Of a stretch of DNA of 64,000 bases, positions 20,088 to 29,366 are shown piece after piece. Under the pieces are notes generated by a model that was not told where the DNA came from, did no database searches, and saw only the letters and a list, made by a program, of their open reading frames with translations. Each line of letters starts with the position of its first letter. Position 1 is the first letter of the stretch. The position numbers and the translations under genes are program-made. Source of the DNA: Tenuifilum sp. 4138str (GTDB taxonomy: Bacteria > Bacteroidota > Bacteroidia > Bacteroidales > Tenuifilaceae); NCBI RefSeq assembly GCF_041102575.1, contig NZ_JBGCUE010000006.1, forward strand, positions 122,836-186,835, written 5' to 3'.

Positions 20088-20112
20088 GCCGTATTTAAAT
20101 ACGGCTTTTTTT
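20087..20112 (+). terminator. Intrinsic terminator after the RNA methyltransferase gene
   Basis: Perfect 20-base palindrome AGCCGTATTT/AAATACGGCT (20087-20106) followed by seven T. The stem begins at the last base of the stop codon. Confidence 0.88.
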
Positions 20113-20160
20113 GTTAAAAAATCGTGCGTACTTTCTTGCATTTATCAATTAAAATTTTAT

Positions 20161-20168
20161 TATATTTG
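20161..20168 (+). promoter_or_regulatory. Probable -7 box for the siaB-siaC pair
   Basis: TATATTTG matches TAnnTTTG; CTTG occurs 22 bases upstream. It lies between the terminator at 20112 and the siaB-like gene. Confidence 0.5.
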
Positions 20169-20218
20169 TTTAAATATAAATTACATAGGTGTTGCTTGAA
20201 TCAAGTACAAACCATTCG

Positions 20219-20761
20219 ATGAGCGATTTTATTTCAAAATGCTATGCCAAAATGCATAGTGGCGATGTAATTGTAGCCTATAAGGGTGAGATTAATGCAA
20301 ACATCATTGCCGATACACTTGGATTGGTAGAAGCAAAGCTATCGCACGAGATGGTTGAAAACTTGGTTCGGAAAAAACTTTACAATGTGATGGTGGAGTG
20401 CCTCCAAAATCTCTTTCATCATGTTGATAAAGTAACGCTCTCAGAGAATGAGCCCAAAATGGGTGCTTTTATCCTTTCCAAAACCAATGATGGGTATAGA
20501 ATTGCTACTGGTAACCTTGTACGTAACGATAAAAGTAATATCCTTAAAGAAAAAATTGACAAGATTAATTCTCTTTCAAAGGATGAGTTGAAAGAATTTT
20601 ATAAATTTGTTCTGAATAATCAGACGTTTTCTGAAAAAGGTGGTGGGGGATTAGGCCTTATTGATATTGCTAGGAAAACGGGTAACAAGCTGAATTACGA
20701 GTTTACTCCATATAACGATGAGTACTCTTTTTTTAATTTGAGTGTATTAGTAAGTGAATAA
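20219..20761 (+). CDS. SiaB family protein kinase (DUF6272)
   Basis: In Pseudomonas aeruginosa SiaB phosphorylates the small protein SiaC. This 180-residue protein has the GHKL-like features of the family: an N-box-like VMVECLQNLFHHV and a glycine-rich EKGGGGLGLIDIARKTG near the C-terminus. The ATG at 20219 is preferred; a GTG at 20189 would add ten residues and cannot be excluded. The SiaC-like gene follows 16 bases downstream, giving a kinase-substrate operon. The SpoIIE-type phosphatase (SiaA) and diguanylate cyclase (SiaD) of Pseudomonas are not in the window. Confidence 0.82.
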   Translation: MSDFISKCYAKMHSGDVIVAYKGEINANIIADTLGLVEAKLSHEMVENLVRKKLYNVMVECLQNLFHHVDKVTLSENEPKMGAFILSKTNDGYRIATGNLVRNDKSNILKEKIDKINSLSKDELKEFYKFVLNNQTFSEKGGGGLGLIDIARKTGNKLNYEFTPYNDEYSFFNLSVLVSE

Positions 20762-20777
20762 TTAAAACTACAATATT

Positions 20778-21158
20778 ATGGAATTACTGAACATTGAGGG
20801 AACGCCAAAAACTCCGACCGTTATACTTAACCCCAGTACCGGAGTAATTGAAATAAAGGGTCGATCAATCCCTGAGAATTCAATTGAATTCTATCGTCCT
20901 GTTGTGGAATGGCTCGATGAATACATAAAAAATCCCCAGCCAAATACGGTTGTTAACGTTCAGTTGGAGTATTTTAACACTTCCTCATCAAAGTGTATTC
21001 TTGATGTTTTTAAAAAGCTTGAGGTTCTTAAGAAAAACCAGAAAGATGTAATTATTAACTGGTACTACGAGGAGGATGATGAGGATATGCTTGAAGCTGG
21101 GGAGGATTACGAGTCAATCATCAAAGTTCCCTTTAAGATGATTCAGATAGTGGATTAA
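20778..21158 (+). CDS. SiaC family regulatory phosphoprotein (DUF1987)
   Basis: 126 residues, the full length of the DUF1987 family. Conserved features: NIEGTPKTPTVILNP at the N-terminus, the GRSIPENSIEFYRPVVEWL helix region, and LEYFNTSSSKCIL with Thr68. Thr68 has the same number as the threonine phosphorylated in P. aeruginosa SiaC. There, the unphosphorylated form binds and activates a diguanylate cyclase. No GGDEF protein is encoded nearby, so the output here is likely different. Co-transcribed with the SiaB-like kinase. Confidence 0.88.
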   Translation: MELLNIEGTPKTPTVILNPSTGVIEIKGRSIPENSIEFYRPVVEWLDEYIKNPQPNTVVNVQLEYFNTSSSKCILDVFKKLEVLKKNQKDVIINWYYEEDDEDMLEAGEDYESIIKVPFKMIQIVD

Positions 21159-21180
21159 TCAGTAATTAGTATAAAAAAAT

Positions 21181-21209
21181 AAGGGGCAAATTATGTTGCC
21201 CCTTTTTTT
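21181..21209. terminator. Bidirectional intrinsic terminator
   Basis: AAGGGGCAA (21181-21189), 6-base loop, TTGCCCCTT (21196-21204) followed by T-run and preceded by an A-run. It separates the convergent siaC-like and ABC transporter genes. Confidence 0.88.
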
Positions 21210-21221
21210 ATATCAAGTTCA

Positions 21222-24200
21222 TCAACTTTCCGTTTCACCGCCCAAACTTTCCAGCCACTCAAGTAAGCGTTTGAGGAGTCGGTAGTAGAGTACTAAGTAC
21301 ATCAGAATGCTCGATAGCCAAATCACAATTACATTAACCCAAATAGTACCGAAATAGTTACCAAAGAAGGGCTTTACCGGGGCGTAAAAGTGAGCACGTA
21401 GAAATTTTGATTCGGGGAACTGGTATATGGGGTCTATTTTCTGGATTAGTTGATTCTTATACTCAATGATTCGCTCAACCTCGCCCGAGTTTCGTACAAA
21501 CTCACTCAAACTCTCGTTGTGATAACGCCTTTTTAGCTCTATGAATAGCTGTTGTCCGTTGGGTTGGCTATTCTGGAACGTTGTAATATAGTTATCCTTT
21601 CCCGCACTTGCTTTGTTATACAGCTTAACGTAGTGCTTTCGGAGCTGCTCAAGAAAATCGTTAAGCTCTTTAAGAATATCAGCATTAACCTCCTCCGGGG
21701 TTAGCATGGTGTACTTGCTAAAAATAAGATGTGAGGCCCTGGGTGCAGTCATCTCCTTTATTAGTTCATTCCTAATAAGCTCCAGAGCATTTTTGAATTC
21801 GGCTTTCTTTTCCTTATCGTCAAGGTTTCGGATACAGAAATCAACCTTATTCTGAATTGATTTTAGCCAATAGTTACGCTTGTAGTCCGATAAGCTCATT
21901 GCTTCATCGAAACGGTAAAGCGGTTTCATGTATCTGTTTTCCTTGAACTGGTATACTGCCAAGGCTTCATAGGCCCATCGGGATACTATTAGTTCCCCGT
22001 AAATTGGTATTTTACTTGGCGAGGAGATGGTTGGGTTTAGTTTCTCATACTTAACAATGATGCCGCTAAGTATTATTTGTGGTATTACAAGGAAAGGTAT
22101 AAGAATATATATGGTAACAACCGTTTTAAAGCTATCCGATATTACTAACCCCATCATGTTTGCTGAGAACCATGTGCTGAAAAGAACTAGCCAGTACTCA
22201 AAGTACATCCCTTTAATTTCCATTATACTGTTGCCAATAGCTACAAACATCAGGGCTTGAAAGGCTGATATGCCTAGAAGTATGGTAACTTTTGACATAA
22301 GGTAGCTCGACCAGCTCAGGTTCAGGAACGCTTCACGTTTCAGAATCTTTCTATCTTTTATTATCTCCTCAGCGCTTACGGTTAACCCCACAAAAATCCC
22401 TACAATAACTGACATGAATAGGTAAACCGGTAAGTTGCTGTTTTCTAGGAGCGTATAGCCAAGTTTATTTGATACGTCAACGTTGTAGTACTTTATGATA
22501 TAGGCTAAGAGTAAAGCAAGCAGAGGCGTTTCAAAGATATTAATTATCATATACTGGCTATTGGCCAGTTTGCTTAAAATGTCGCGTTTCACAAAAATTC
22601 GAAGCTGCTTAACCCAGCTAGGAATTTTAAAGTGAATTTGAGGGAGTGACTTTGGTTGTGTGTCAGGGGTAGGGTTTTCGGGGGCAAATCGTTTAAAGTA
22701 CTCGTTCCACTCATAAGGGCTTATCTTTCTTGCTCTGGTTGGGTTTCCGTACTCATCAAGCACATTTGATTCTACTATGTTGAATATTTGTTCCGGGTTT
22801 ACGTTACCGCAAACGGGGCACTCGCTCTCGTTCCAGTTGGCCTGCTGTACTCGTGATTTGAAGTAGATAATGGATTCAATGGGATCGCCGTTGTAAATAA
22901 GGTATCCACCTGTATCCAGTATAAGTAACCTGTCGAACATCTTAAAAATTTCCGACGAGGGTTGGTGGATAACTACAAAAACCAGCTTGCCTTTAAGCGT
23001 TAGTTCCTTTAGGAGGTCAAGAATATTCTCGGAATCCCTTGAACTTAATCCTGAGGTAGGTTCATCGAGGAAAAGGATTGCCGGTTCCCTGATGAGTTCC
23101 AGCGCAATATTAAGTCGCTTGCGTTGCCCACCGCTAATCTTTTTGTTTAGGGGTGAACCCACCCGCATATCCTTGATCTCATATAGCCCAAGGTTTTGTA
23201 GGGTTTGGTTTACAGCAGCCTCGAGCTGCTCATGGGTGTAGTTATCAAAGCAAAGGCGGGCGTTAAAGTATAGGTTCTGGTAAACGGTTAGTTCCTCAAT
23301 CAGTAAATCGTCCTGCGATACAAATCCTATCTGTCCTTCAACCAGTTCCTTTTGGTTGTGTATGTCAATGCCATTAATTAGGATACTTCCTTTTGTTGGC
23401 TTCTCGCTCCCGTTCAAAACGTTGAGTAGGGTGGTTTTACCGGCACCCGATGCGCCCATTATCCCAACCAAGTGGCCACTCTCCTGAACAAACGACATGG
23501 GGTGCAACCCAATCTTGCCGCTTTTGAATCGGTATTCGATATCAATGGCTTCAAAAACGATTTTCTCTTTAATCTTATCCTGCACAAAGCGGCCAACAAT
23601 GTCGCTAAAGTATATTGGCTTTATCTTGGAATTTCGGATTGATGAACCGTTATTTAAAACAAAAATTTTATCCTTTACCAGCATGTGCCCATTTAGGTAA
23701 AGTTCGTGTAAGCCATTGTAGCGTAGGAAAAAGATATTTGCCGACTCAACAAAAAGAATTTTTATGGGTTCATGAAGGCCTTCGGCGTAAAGGTGCCTCA
23801 AATCGTCATAGGGTGGCTCTTTAGAGTCGTTTATAAGCAAGATATTCTGGTGCGGGATTACTGAATCGAAACCAGAGAGCACAAAATTCTTAAGGTTTTG
23901 AAACTCGTTCTCAGGAACGTAAAAGGTTTCGGCCACAGTGCTTATGAAAGCCATTTCCTGTTCAGTAACCTCGCCTTCGTCAGGTTTTACAAATTCAAGT
24001 AGCCTGATTAGTACAACAATTTTTTGTTGTTGCTGTAGTTCCTCATTTATTTGGGAGCATATCTTAAGAACCCTAACCGAGCTGGATGATGTTCTTTTTT
24101 TTGACTTGCTTTTCTCGCTTTGTTTTTCCTGGTAAAGGTTATAGTAGTAGTCAAAAACCTTTAGGTACTCTTTAACCAGGTCGATATTAAGCTGATTCCT

Positions 24201-24323
24201 CAAGAACTCTTCCACAACCTTTCGCCGGTCGGCATAATCGTTATTCTCTTTCTCGTCCAGGGGAACCGGGCGGGCAATAATTGCAAAAAGTTGCATGAGA
24301 GCTTTTAGAATCGACTCGCTCAT
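21222..24323 (-). CDS. ABCG-type transporter: fused ATPase and membrane domain with N-terminal extension
   Basis: A 1033-residue half-transporter in ABCG order (ATPase before membrane domain). Residues 1-~180 form a helical region without recognised catalytic motif; ~180-245 look FHA-like or beta-rich. The ABC domain has Walker A GASGAGKT (290-297), signature SGGQ (397-400) and Walker B ILFLDEP (416-422). A CPVC pair (502-505) may bind zinc. ABC2-type membrane helices lie at ~600-790, with a long soluble insert before a final helix near 1000. It converges on the siaB-siaC operon and is followed by two exported proteins. Substrate unknown; a functional link to SiaB/SiaC is inferred from synteny only. 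Confidence 0.85.
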   Translation of the reverse strand: MSESILKALMQLFAIIARPVPLDEKENNDYADRRKVVEEFLRNQLNIDLVKEYLKVFDYYYNLYQEKQSEKSKSKKRTSSSSVRVLKICSQINEELQQQQKIVVLIRLLEFVKPDEGEVTEQEMAFISTVAETFYVPENEFQNLKNFVLSGFDSVIPHQNILLINDSKEPPYDDLRHLYAEGLHEPIKILFVESANIFFLRYNGLHELYLNGHMLVKDKIFVLNNGSSIRNSKIKPIYFSDIVGRFVQDKIKEKIVFEAIDIEYRFKSGKIGLHPMSFVQESGHLVGIMGASGAGKTTLLNVLNGSEKPTKGSILINGIDIHNQKELVEGQIGFVSQDDLLIEELTVYQNLYFNARLCFDNYTHEQLEAAVNQTLQNLGLYEIKDMRVGSPLNKKISGGQRKRLNIALELIREPAILFLDEPTSGLSSRDSENILDLLKELTLKGKLVFVVIHQPSSEIFKMFDRLLILDTGGYLIYNGDPIESIIYFKSRVQQANWNESECPVCGNVNPEQIFNIVESNVLDEYGNPTRARKISPYEWNEYFKRFAPENPTPDTQPKSLPQIHFKIPSWVKQLRIFVKRDILSKLANSQYMIINIFETPLLALLLAYIIKYYNVDVSNKLGYTLLENSNLPVYLFMSVIVGIFVGLTVSAEEIIKDRKILKREAFLNLSWSSYLMSKVTILLGISAFQALMFVAIGNSIMEIKGMYFEYWLVLFSTWFSANMMGLVISDSFKTVVTIYILIPFLVIPQIILSGIIVKYEKLNPTISSPSKIPIYGELIVSRWAYEALAVYQFKENRYMKPLYRFDEAMSLSDYKRNYWLKSIQNKVDFCIRNLDDKEKKAEFKNALELIRNELIKEMTAPRASHLIFSKYTMLTPEEVNADILKELNDFLEQLRKHYVKLYNKASAGKDNYITTFQNSQPNGQQLFIELKRRYHNESLSEFVRNSGEVERIIEYKNQLIQKIDPIYQFPESKFLRAHFYAPVKPFFGNYFGTIWVNVIVIWLSSILMYLVLYYRLLKRLLEWLESLGGETES

Positions 24324-24336
24324 GGTTTACAGTGAT

Positions 24337-24747
24337 TTACTGCTTGAAGCCTATTAGTAGCATTACGTAGCCCGGAATGAATTGGGGATTTTTAACATCT
24401 ACCTGAATTATGCAGGTTACTGTTGATGTAAACCGAAAATCCCAGAAAGGGGAGTAGTTGAAGCTTTCATTGGTAAACAGTAGGTTCTTTTCGGTATCGT
24501 AAACGGTAAAAACCAGTTTTCCCTTTTTGGCATTGGTGCAGGCCGATATCCTATAGGTATTATCGGCATAAAAGGTTGTTCTAAACTCAATCCGCTGGTC
24601 GGGTTTAAGGGCTGCAAAGTATTCCTGCCCATCGCTTATATAGTTCGATGGGAAATTGATAGAGCATGTTTTTTTTAGCTGCTCAATCTGTGAGAATGAG
24701 TTTAGGCTGAAAAGTGTTAGGGTTAATATGATTACTATGCGCTGCAT
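24337..24747 (-). CDS. Exported protein of unknown function
   Basis: 136 residues beginning with a clear signal peptide (IVIILTLTLFSLNSFSQ). The mature part is beta-rich, without recognisable catalytic motif, and has two Cys (one early in the mature chain, one near the C-terminus). Segments such as YRISACTNAKKGKLVFTVYD and a C-terminal FIPGYVMLLIGFKQ suggest a small beta-sandwich. It lies between the lipoprotein gene (10 bases upstream) and the ABC transporter gene (13 bases downstream) on the minus strand, so the three probably form one operon and may form a cell-envelope system. No function assigned. Confidence 0.7.
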   Translation of the reverse strand: MQRIVIILTLTLFSLNSFSQIEQLKKTCSINFPSNYISDGQEYFAALKPDQRIEFRTTFYADNTYRISACTNAKKGKLVFTVYDTEKNLLFTNESFNYSPFWDFRFTSTVTCIIQVDVKNPQFIPGYVMLLIGFKQ

Positions 24748-24757
24748 ATTGGAATAT

Positions 24758-25648
24758 TTATTCGGTTAGCGAAGAGCGTATTTGCTCAATCTTTTTGCTG
24801 ATAATTTTAAGGTGATATTCTGACATTACCACCCGCGATTGACTCCTAATGGTTATAACCCTATTTGCCTCGTCAACAATTGGTTCGCGGTATGTGTAGG
24901 AGTAGATTATCCCATCAAACTCATAGGCAAGGTCAATAAGGCTATCGAGCAAATTGGCAAATTCGGTTGATTTATAGTAGAACGGCGTTAACAGTTCAAC
25001 CAGGTTATCGAGTGGGTGTTTTTGTTCTCCAATGCGGTTAATAATCTCTCTATCGTTGTGTTCCTGGGCAATTTGTGTCATAATGAACAGGCTTTCCACC
25101 CAACAACCAGCTACAACCAATGCACTTATATCGTAACGCTCGTTCTTTTTCAGGTACAAATCGGAACTTGCGTAGGTATCCGATATTATTTTTATCAGTG
25201 AGTCTTTATTTTCGATATTGTTCTCAATCCTTTCAAATATCTTTTCGTCGAACGATTCAGTGATTCTTAGCTGCTCACTTAGCTTTTTTATTACACCTAA
25301 GTATTGGAGCGACTCCTGAGTTTTATCGTATATGTTTAGGTAGCTTAAATCAGTACCATAAATACCGAGGTTTACCGCTTGCTTAAATGAGGTAGTGTAG
25401 CGCTGATAATTTTTTGTACTATTAATGCACATTTCATTGAATGGGATATTGTTCTTTTGAATCAGGTTTACCACCTGCCAGGGCGAAGGAATTGGAAAAA
25501 TGGCATTTTCAACCTTAACCAGTGTCGATAGCGTATCGGCAGAGGGTTGGGTTGTTTCGTTATCCTGTTTGGATGAGGGTTTACAGGATGCTAAAAAAGC
25601 GCTTATAAGTACTAGGGCTAATTTTGATTTGGGTAATCGTAAACTCAT
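24758..25648 (-). CDS. Putative lipoprotein of unknown function
   Basis: 296 residues from ATG 25648; the signal sequence LALVLISAFLASC ends in a lipobox with the lipidation Cys at residue 22. An ATG at 25666 would add six residues. After a Ser/Thr/Gln-rich linker the rest is mostly helical (for example YDISALVVAGCWVESLFIMTQIA), with no recognised enzyme motif. The gene precedes the exported protein and the ABC transporter with short gaps. An envelope role tied to the transporter is plausible, but inferred from position only. Confidence 0.7.
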   Translation of the reverse strand: MSLRLPKSKLALVLISAFLASCKPSSKQDNETTQPSADTLSTLVKVENAIFPIPSPWQVVNLIQKNNIPFNEMCINSTKNYQRYTTSFKQAVNLGIYGTDLSYLNIYDKTQESLQYLGVIKKLSEQLRITESFDEKIFERIENNIENKDSLIKIISDTYASSDLYLKKNERYDISALVVAGCWVESLFIMTQIAQEHNDREIINRIGEQKHPLDNLVELLTPFYYKSTEFANLLDSLIDLAYEFDGIIYSYTYREPIVDEANRVITIRSQSRVVMSEYHLKIISKKIEQIRSSLTE

Positions 25649-25842
25649 TGTCAATGTTTCAATCATAAAAGAAAAATAGCTTTTTAACGAAATGTTTACT
25701 AAGCAAAAATACCACAAATGTTGAAATATGTAGGTTTCTGCTTTACTTTTTAAACCATACAAACTTTTTAGTATCAATTTAAACAATAAAGTTAACTATT
25801 TTAGCTTAAATTTCAATAGTGCAATCCCTAAAAATTTTAGAT

Positions 25843-27969
25843 ATGAAAAGATTTTTTTCAACCTTTTTGATTATTACACTGGTATTTACAGCTTCTGGGC
25901 AAAAGGAACTTACCCTAGAGCAGGCAGTGTTAGGTCAATGGACAGAGTTTCGCCCTAAAACCCTACCCGGTTTTAGCTGGTTGCCTGGAACCGATGAGTA
26001 TTCCTTTGTTAGCAACGACAGCTTAATCATTGTCAATATTACTGATTCAAAGAAAAACAGAGCTGTAACTTTATCGGAAGTAAACGAGGCTCTAAAGGCC
26101 AATAGCCTCCAGCCTCTAAAAAGGGTGCCATCGGCTTGGGTCGATAGCAAGCAGCTCCGCTTCATAGCAGGTAACTACTTTGTTTTGTATAACTCTGTAA
26201 CCAAAAGCATTGAGTCAAAGTTTCTTGTGGCCGATAATTCTGAAAACCAAGAGTTTAGCCCTGACGGCAGGTGGATGTCGTATACCATTGGTAACAACCT
26301 TTTCCTTGCAAACGCCCTGGGTGAGGTTATTACTGTAACAAACGATACTACTGATGGAATTGTTAACGGGCAGAGTGTCCACCGAAATGAGTTTGGAATT
26401 AACAAGGGTACGTTTTGGTCGCCTTCTGGACGATACCTGGCATATTACCACATGGATGAGAGTATGGTTACCAAATATCCATTGGTTGATATCTCAAAGC
26501 GTGTTGGCGAGTTGGTGAACATTCGGTATCCTATGGCTGGCATGCAAAGCCATGTGGTAACCGTTAGGGTTTATGATACTCAAAACGGTTCAACGGTTGA
26601 ACTAAAAACCGGTGAACCCCGTGAGCAGTATTTGACCAATATTGCATGGACTCCGGATGAGCGTTCCATACTGATTGCTGTTCTGAATAGGGAACAAAAC
26701 CACATGTGCATGAATCGTTACAACGTAAGCACTGGCGATTTTGAGTTAACCCTGTTTGAGGAGAGCAGTAGTAAGTATGTTGAACCACTTGAACCGCCTT
26801 TGTTCATTGACAACAACTCATTTTTGTGGCTTAGCCGTCGCGATGGATGGAATCATATCTACCAGTATTTGACTGATGGAAAGTTTGTTAAACAGCTCAC
26901 CAAAGGGGAATGGGAGGTTACAAGTATAAATGCCACCGATTTTAAGAATGGCTTGATTTACTTTACGTCAACCAAGGAGAGCCCATTGGATAGGCACTTA
27001 TACTCTGTTTCAACTAAAAATGGCTCTATTACAAGGTTGACAACGGGCTCAGGGACTCACCGCTGCATGATTAGTCCAAGCTATAAGTATTTTGTTGATT
27101 TTTATAGCTCAATAACAGTTCCCAATCGGGTTGTATTGAACACCATTAAGGGTAAATTGGTAAAACAGTTAATTGATGCGCCAAACCCATACACTGGCTA
27201 TAATGTTTCGTTGCCAAACCTAATCACTCTTACCGCAACAGATGGAACCACTTTATATGGAAGAATGATAAAACCAGTAAATTTCGATTCTACAAAAAAG
27301 TACCCGGTTGTAATATACGTTTATGGGGGGCCACATTCGCAGTTGGTAACCAATAGCTGGATGGGAGGCGCAAGGCTTTGGGAGTGCTACATGGCTAACA
27401 AGGGCTATATTCTTTTCACACTCGATAATCGTGGCACTTCGAACCGTGGCGCTCAATTTGAACAAGTTATTCATAGGCAATTGGGTACGGTTGAACTTGG
27501 CGATCAACTTGTAGGAGTTAATTACTTAAAATCACTTCCTTATGTTGATTCAACCCGGTTAGGGGTTCATGGGTGGAGTTTTGGCGGTTTTATGACAATA
27601 ACCATGATGCTTAGAGCATCCGACCACTTTAAGGTTGGTGTTGCTGGTGGTCCGGTTACTGACTGGAAATTCTATGAGGTGATGTATGGTGAGCGTTACA
27701 TGGATACTCCCGATGAGAATCTAGATGGATACAGGAAAGCCGACCTAAAGAACTATGTTACAAACCTGAAAGGCAAGCTTCTAATTATCCATGACGATAT
27801 GGATAAAACGGTAGTTCCGCAACATAGCCTCACCTTAATCCATGAGTTCATTAAAAATGGCGTACAGGTTGATTTCTTTATGTATCCCCAACACGACCAT
27901 AATGTAATGGGTAAGGATAGGGTACATTTGATTGATAAAATTATACGATACTTCGACGATAATTTATAG
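25843..27969 (+). CDS. S9 family prolyl dipeptidyl peptidase (DPP IV-like), exported
   Basis: Serine peptidase removing dipeptides, usually X-Pro, from peptides outside the cytoplasm. 708 residues from ATG 25843, where a signal peptide starts (RFFSTFLIITLVFTASG). Residues ~30-470 are the DPP IV N-terminal beta-propeller (with SPDGRWMSYTIGNNLF and WSPSGRYLAYYHMDES). The alpha/beta hydrolase domain shows YVYGGPHSQ, nucleophile Ser in GWSFGGFMT, Asp in HDDMDKTV and His in YPQHDHNV. The GWSFGG form replaces the commoner GWSYGG. It is a single-gene unit followed by a strong terminator. Confidence 0.92.
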   Translation: MKRFFSTFLIITLVFTASGQKELTLEQAVLGQWTEFRPKTLPGFSWLPGTDEYSFVSNDSLIIVNITDSKKNRAVTLSEVNEALKANSLQPLKRVPSAWVDSKQLRFIAGNYFVLYNSVTKSIESKFLVADNSENQEFSPDGRWMSYTIGNNLFLANALGEVITVTNDTTDGIVNGQSVHRNEFGINKGTFWSPSGRYLAYYHMDESMVTKYPLVDISKRVGELVNIRYPMAGMQSHVVTVRVYDTQNGSTVELKTGEPREQYLTNIAWTPDERSILIAVLNREQNHMCMNRYNVSTGDFELTLFEESSSKYVEPLEPPLFIDNNSFLWLSRRDGWNHIYQYLTDGKFVKQLTKGEWEVTSINATDFKNGLIYFTSTKESPLDRHLYSVSTKNGSITRLTTGSGTHRCMISPSYKYFVDFYSSITVPNRVVLNTIKGKLVKQLIDAPNPYTGYNVSLPNLITLTATDGTTLYGRMIKPVNFDSTKKYPVVIYVYGGPHSQLVTNSWMGGARLWECYMANKGYILFTLDNRGTSNRGAQFEQVIHRQLGTVELGDQLVGVNYLKSLPYVDSTRLGVHGWSFGGFMTITMMLRASDHFKVGVAGGPVTDWKFYEVMYGERYMDTPDENLDGYRKADLKNYVTNLKGKLLIIHDDMDKTVVPQHSLTLIHEFIKNGVQVDFFMYPQHDHNVMGKDRVHLIDKIIRYFDDNL

Positions 27970-27984
27970 TACTGAGGATTCTAT

Positions 27985-28012
27985 AAAAGGCAGGGAATCC
28001 CCTGCCTTTTTG
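27985..28012 (+). terminator. Intrinsic terminator after the S9 peptidase gene
   Basis: AAAAGGCAGGG / CCCTGCCTTTT (27985-27995 and 28000-28010) with a 4-base loop, followed by T. Confidence 0.87.
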
Positions 28013-28035
28013 TATTTTTACACAAATATTTTCCA

Positions 28036-29364
28036 ATGAAACTCGATATTTCCTACAGGGAAATCTGGAGGGTGGCATATCCCATAATTTTAGGAAGCGT
28101 TGCCCAAAATATTCTGAACATAACCGATACGGCTTTTCTGGGACGAGTTGGCGAGATTGCATTGGGTGGAGGTGTTCTTGGGGGGCTACTTTACCATGTT
28201 TTGCTTATGCTGGGCTGGGGAATGGCTATGGGTGGCCAAATTATTGTGGCAAGGCGTGTAGGCGAGGGTGCAAATGAGGCTGTTGGCCGTGTAGTTGAGC
28301 ATTTACTTTTTACTCTCGGCGCCTTTGCTATTCTTATAATGCTATTTGCACATACTCTTCATCCAGCTTTTTTTAGTATTGCTGTTAGGTCAAATCTTGT
28401 ATGCGATTCTGCAAGTTCTTTTTTTGGGTATAGGCTATTTGGGCTACCCTTTGCTTTTCTCACATACTCATTGAACGCATTCCTAATTGGAATTACACGT
28501 ACAAAGGTGATTACACTTACATCGTTCATTACAGTATTTGTAAACATTGTTCTCGATTACGGATTGATATTCGGTAACTTTGGACTACCCCCAATGGGTG
28601 TTAGAGGAGCAGCCCTGGCATCGGTTATTGCCGAAATTGCAGGGGCCATATTTTTACTTGTTTACATAAGCAGAATGAATGTACGTAAGTATAAGCTATT
28701 CAACTTTTCGTCGTTTTCAAAAAAGTTATTGAAGTCAATACTTGATATTTCCTGGCCCTTGATGCTTCAATTTTCACTATCAATTTTTGTATGGTTTGTT
28801 TTCTTCCTTATAATTGAAAAAATGGGTGAAACCCCGCTTGCTGTCTCCAACATAGTTCGAAGCATTTACATTATCATTATGATACCAATTTGGGGATTTG
28901 CATCGGCTACCAATTCATTTGTAAGTCAACATATTGGAAAAGGTAAGTCGGATCAGGTGGTGAAGCTGGTTGTAAAAGTAATGGTCATTACTTTAGCCTC
29001 AGTTCTTGTCCTTTCCGCTCTGATTCTTTTGCTGGACAATAGCATTATTAAGATTTACACTAACGATGAGCACTTAATCAATGCCACCCTACCTGTTATT
29101 AGGGTAATCGCAATAGCTGCTTTAACAATGGCTTCTGCCTTTATCAGCTTCAATGGTGTTTCAGGTACTGGTAGCACTAAGGTATCGTTTGCCATTGAGG
29201 TGTTTTCACTGACATTTTACTTAGGCTGGGCTTACCTTATTGCAATAACATTAGGTAAATCCTTAAGCTTAGTTTGGACTTCAGAGGTACTATATGGTAT
29301 TATGGTTACAGTAATCTCAATTATTTACTTAAGAACTGGCCGATGGAAAAACCGGGTGGTTTAG
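28036..29364 (+). CDS. MATE family efflux transporter
   Basis: 442 residues with about twelve hydrophobic segments in two homologous halves, the layout of MATE antiporters that export drugs or metabolites using Na+ or H+. Family-like stretches: SVAQNILNITDTAFLGRVGEIALGG at the start (first helices) and the second-half equivalent around residues 235-300. Starts with ATG 28036, 24 bases after the terminator of the peptidase gene. Its stop lies 2 bases from the stop of the convergent surface-protein gene. Substrate cannot be predicted. Confidence 0.9.
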   Translation: MKLDISYREIWRVAYPIILGSVAQNILNITDTAFLGRVGEIALGGGVLGGLLYHVLLMLGWGMAMGGQIIVARRVGEGANEAVGRVVEHLLFTLGAFAILIMLFAHTLHPAFFSIAVRSNLVCDSASSFFGYRLFGLPFAFLTYSLNAFLIGITRTKVITLTSFITVFVNIVLDYGLIFGNFGLPPMGVRGAALASVIAEIAGAIFLLVYISRMNVRKYKLFNFSSFSKKLLKSILDISWPLMLQFSLSIFVWFVFFLIIEKMGETPLAVSNIVRSIYIIIMIPIWGFASATNSFVSQHIGKGKSDQVVKLVVKVMVITLASVLVLSALILLLDNSIIKIYTNDEHLINATLPVIRVIAIAALTMASAFISFNGVSGTGSTKVSFAIEVFSLTFYLGWAYLIAITLGKSLSLVWTSEVLYGIMVTVISIIYLRTGRWKNRVV

Positions 29365-29366
29365 CA

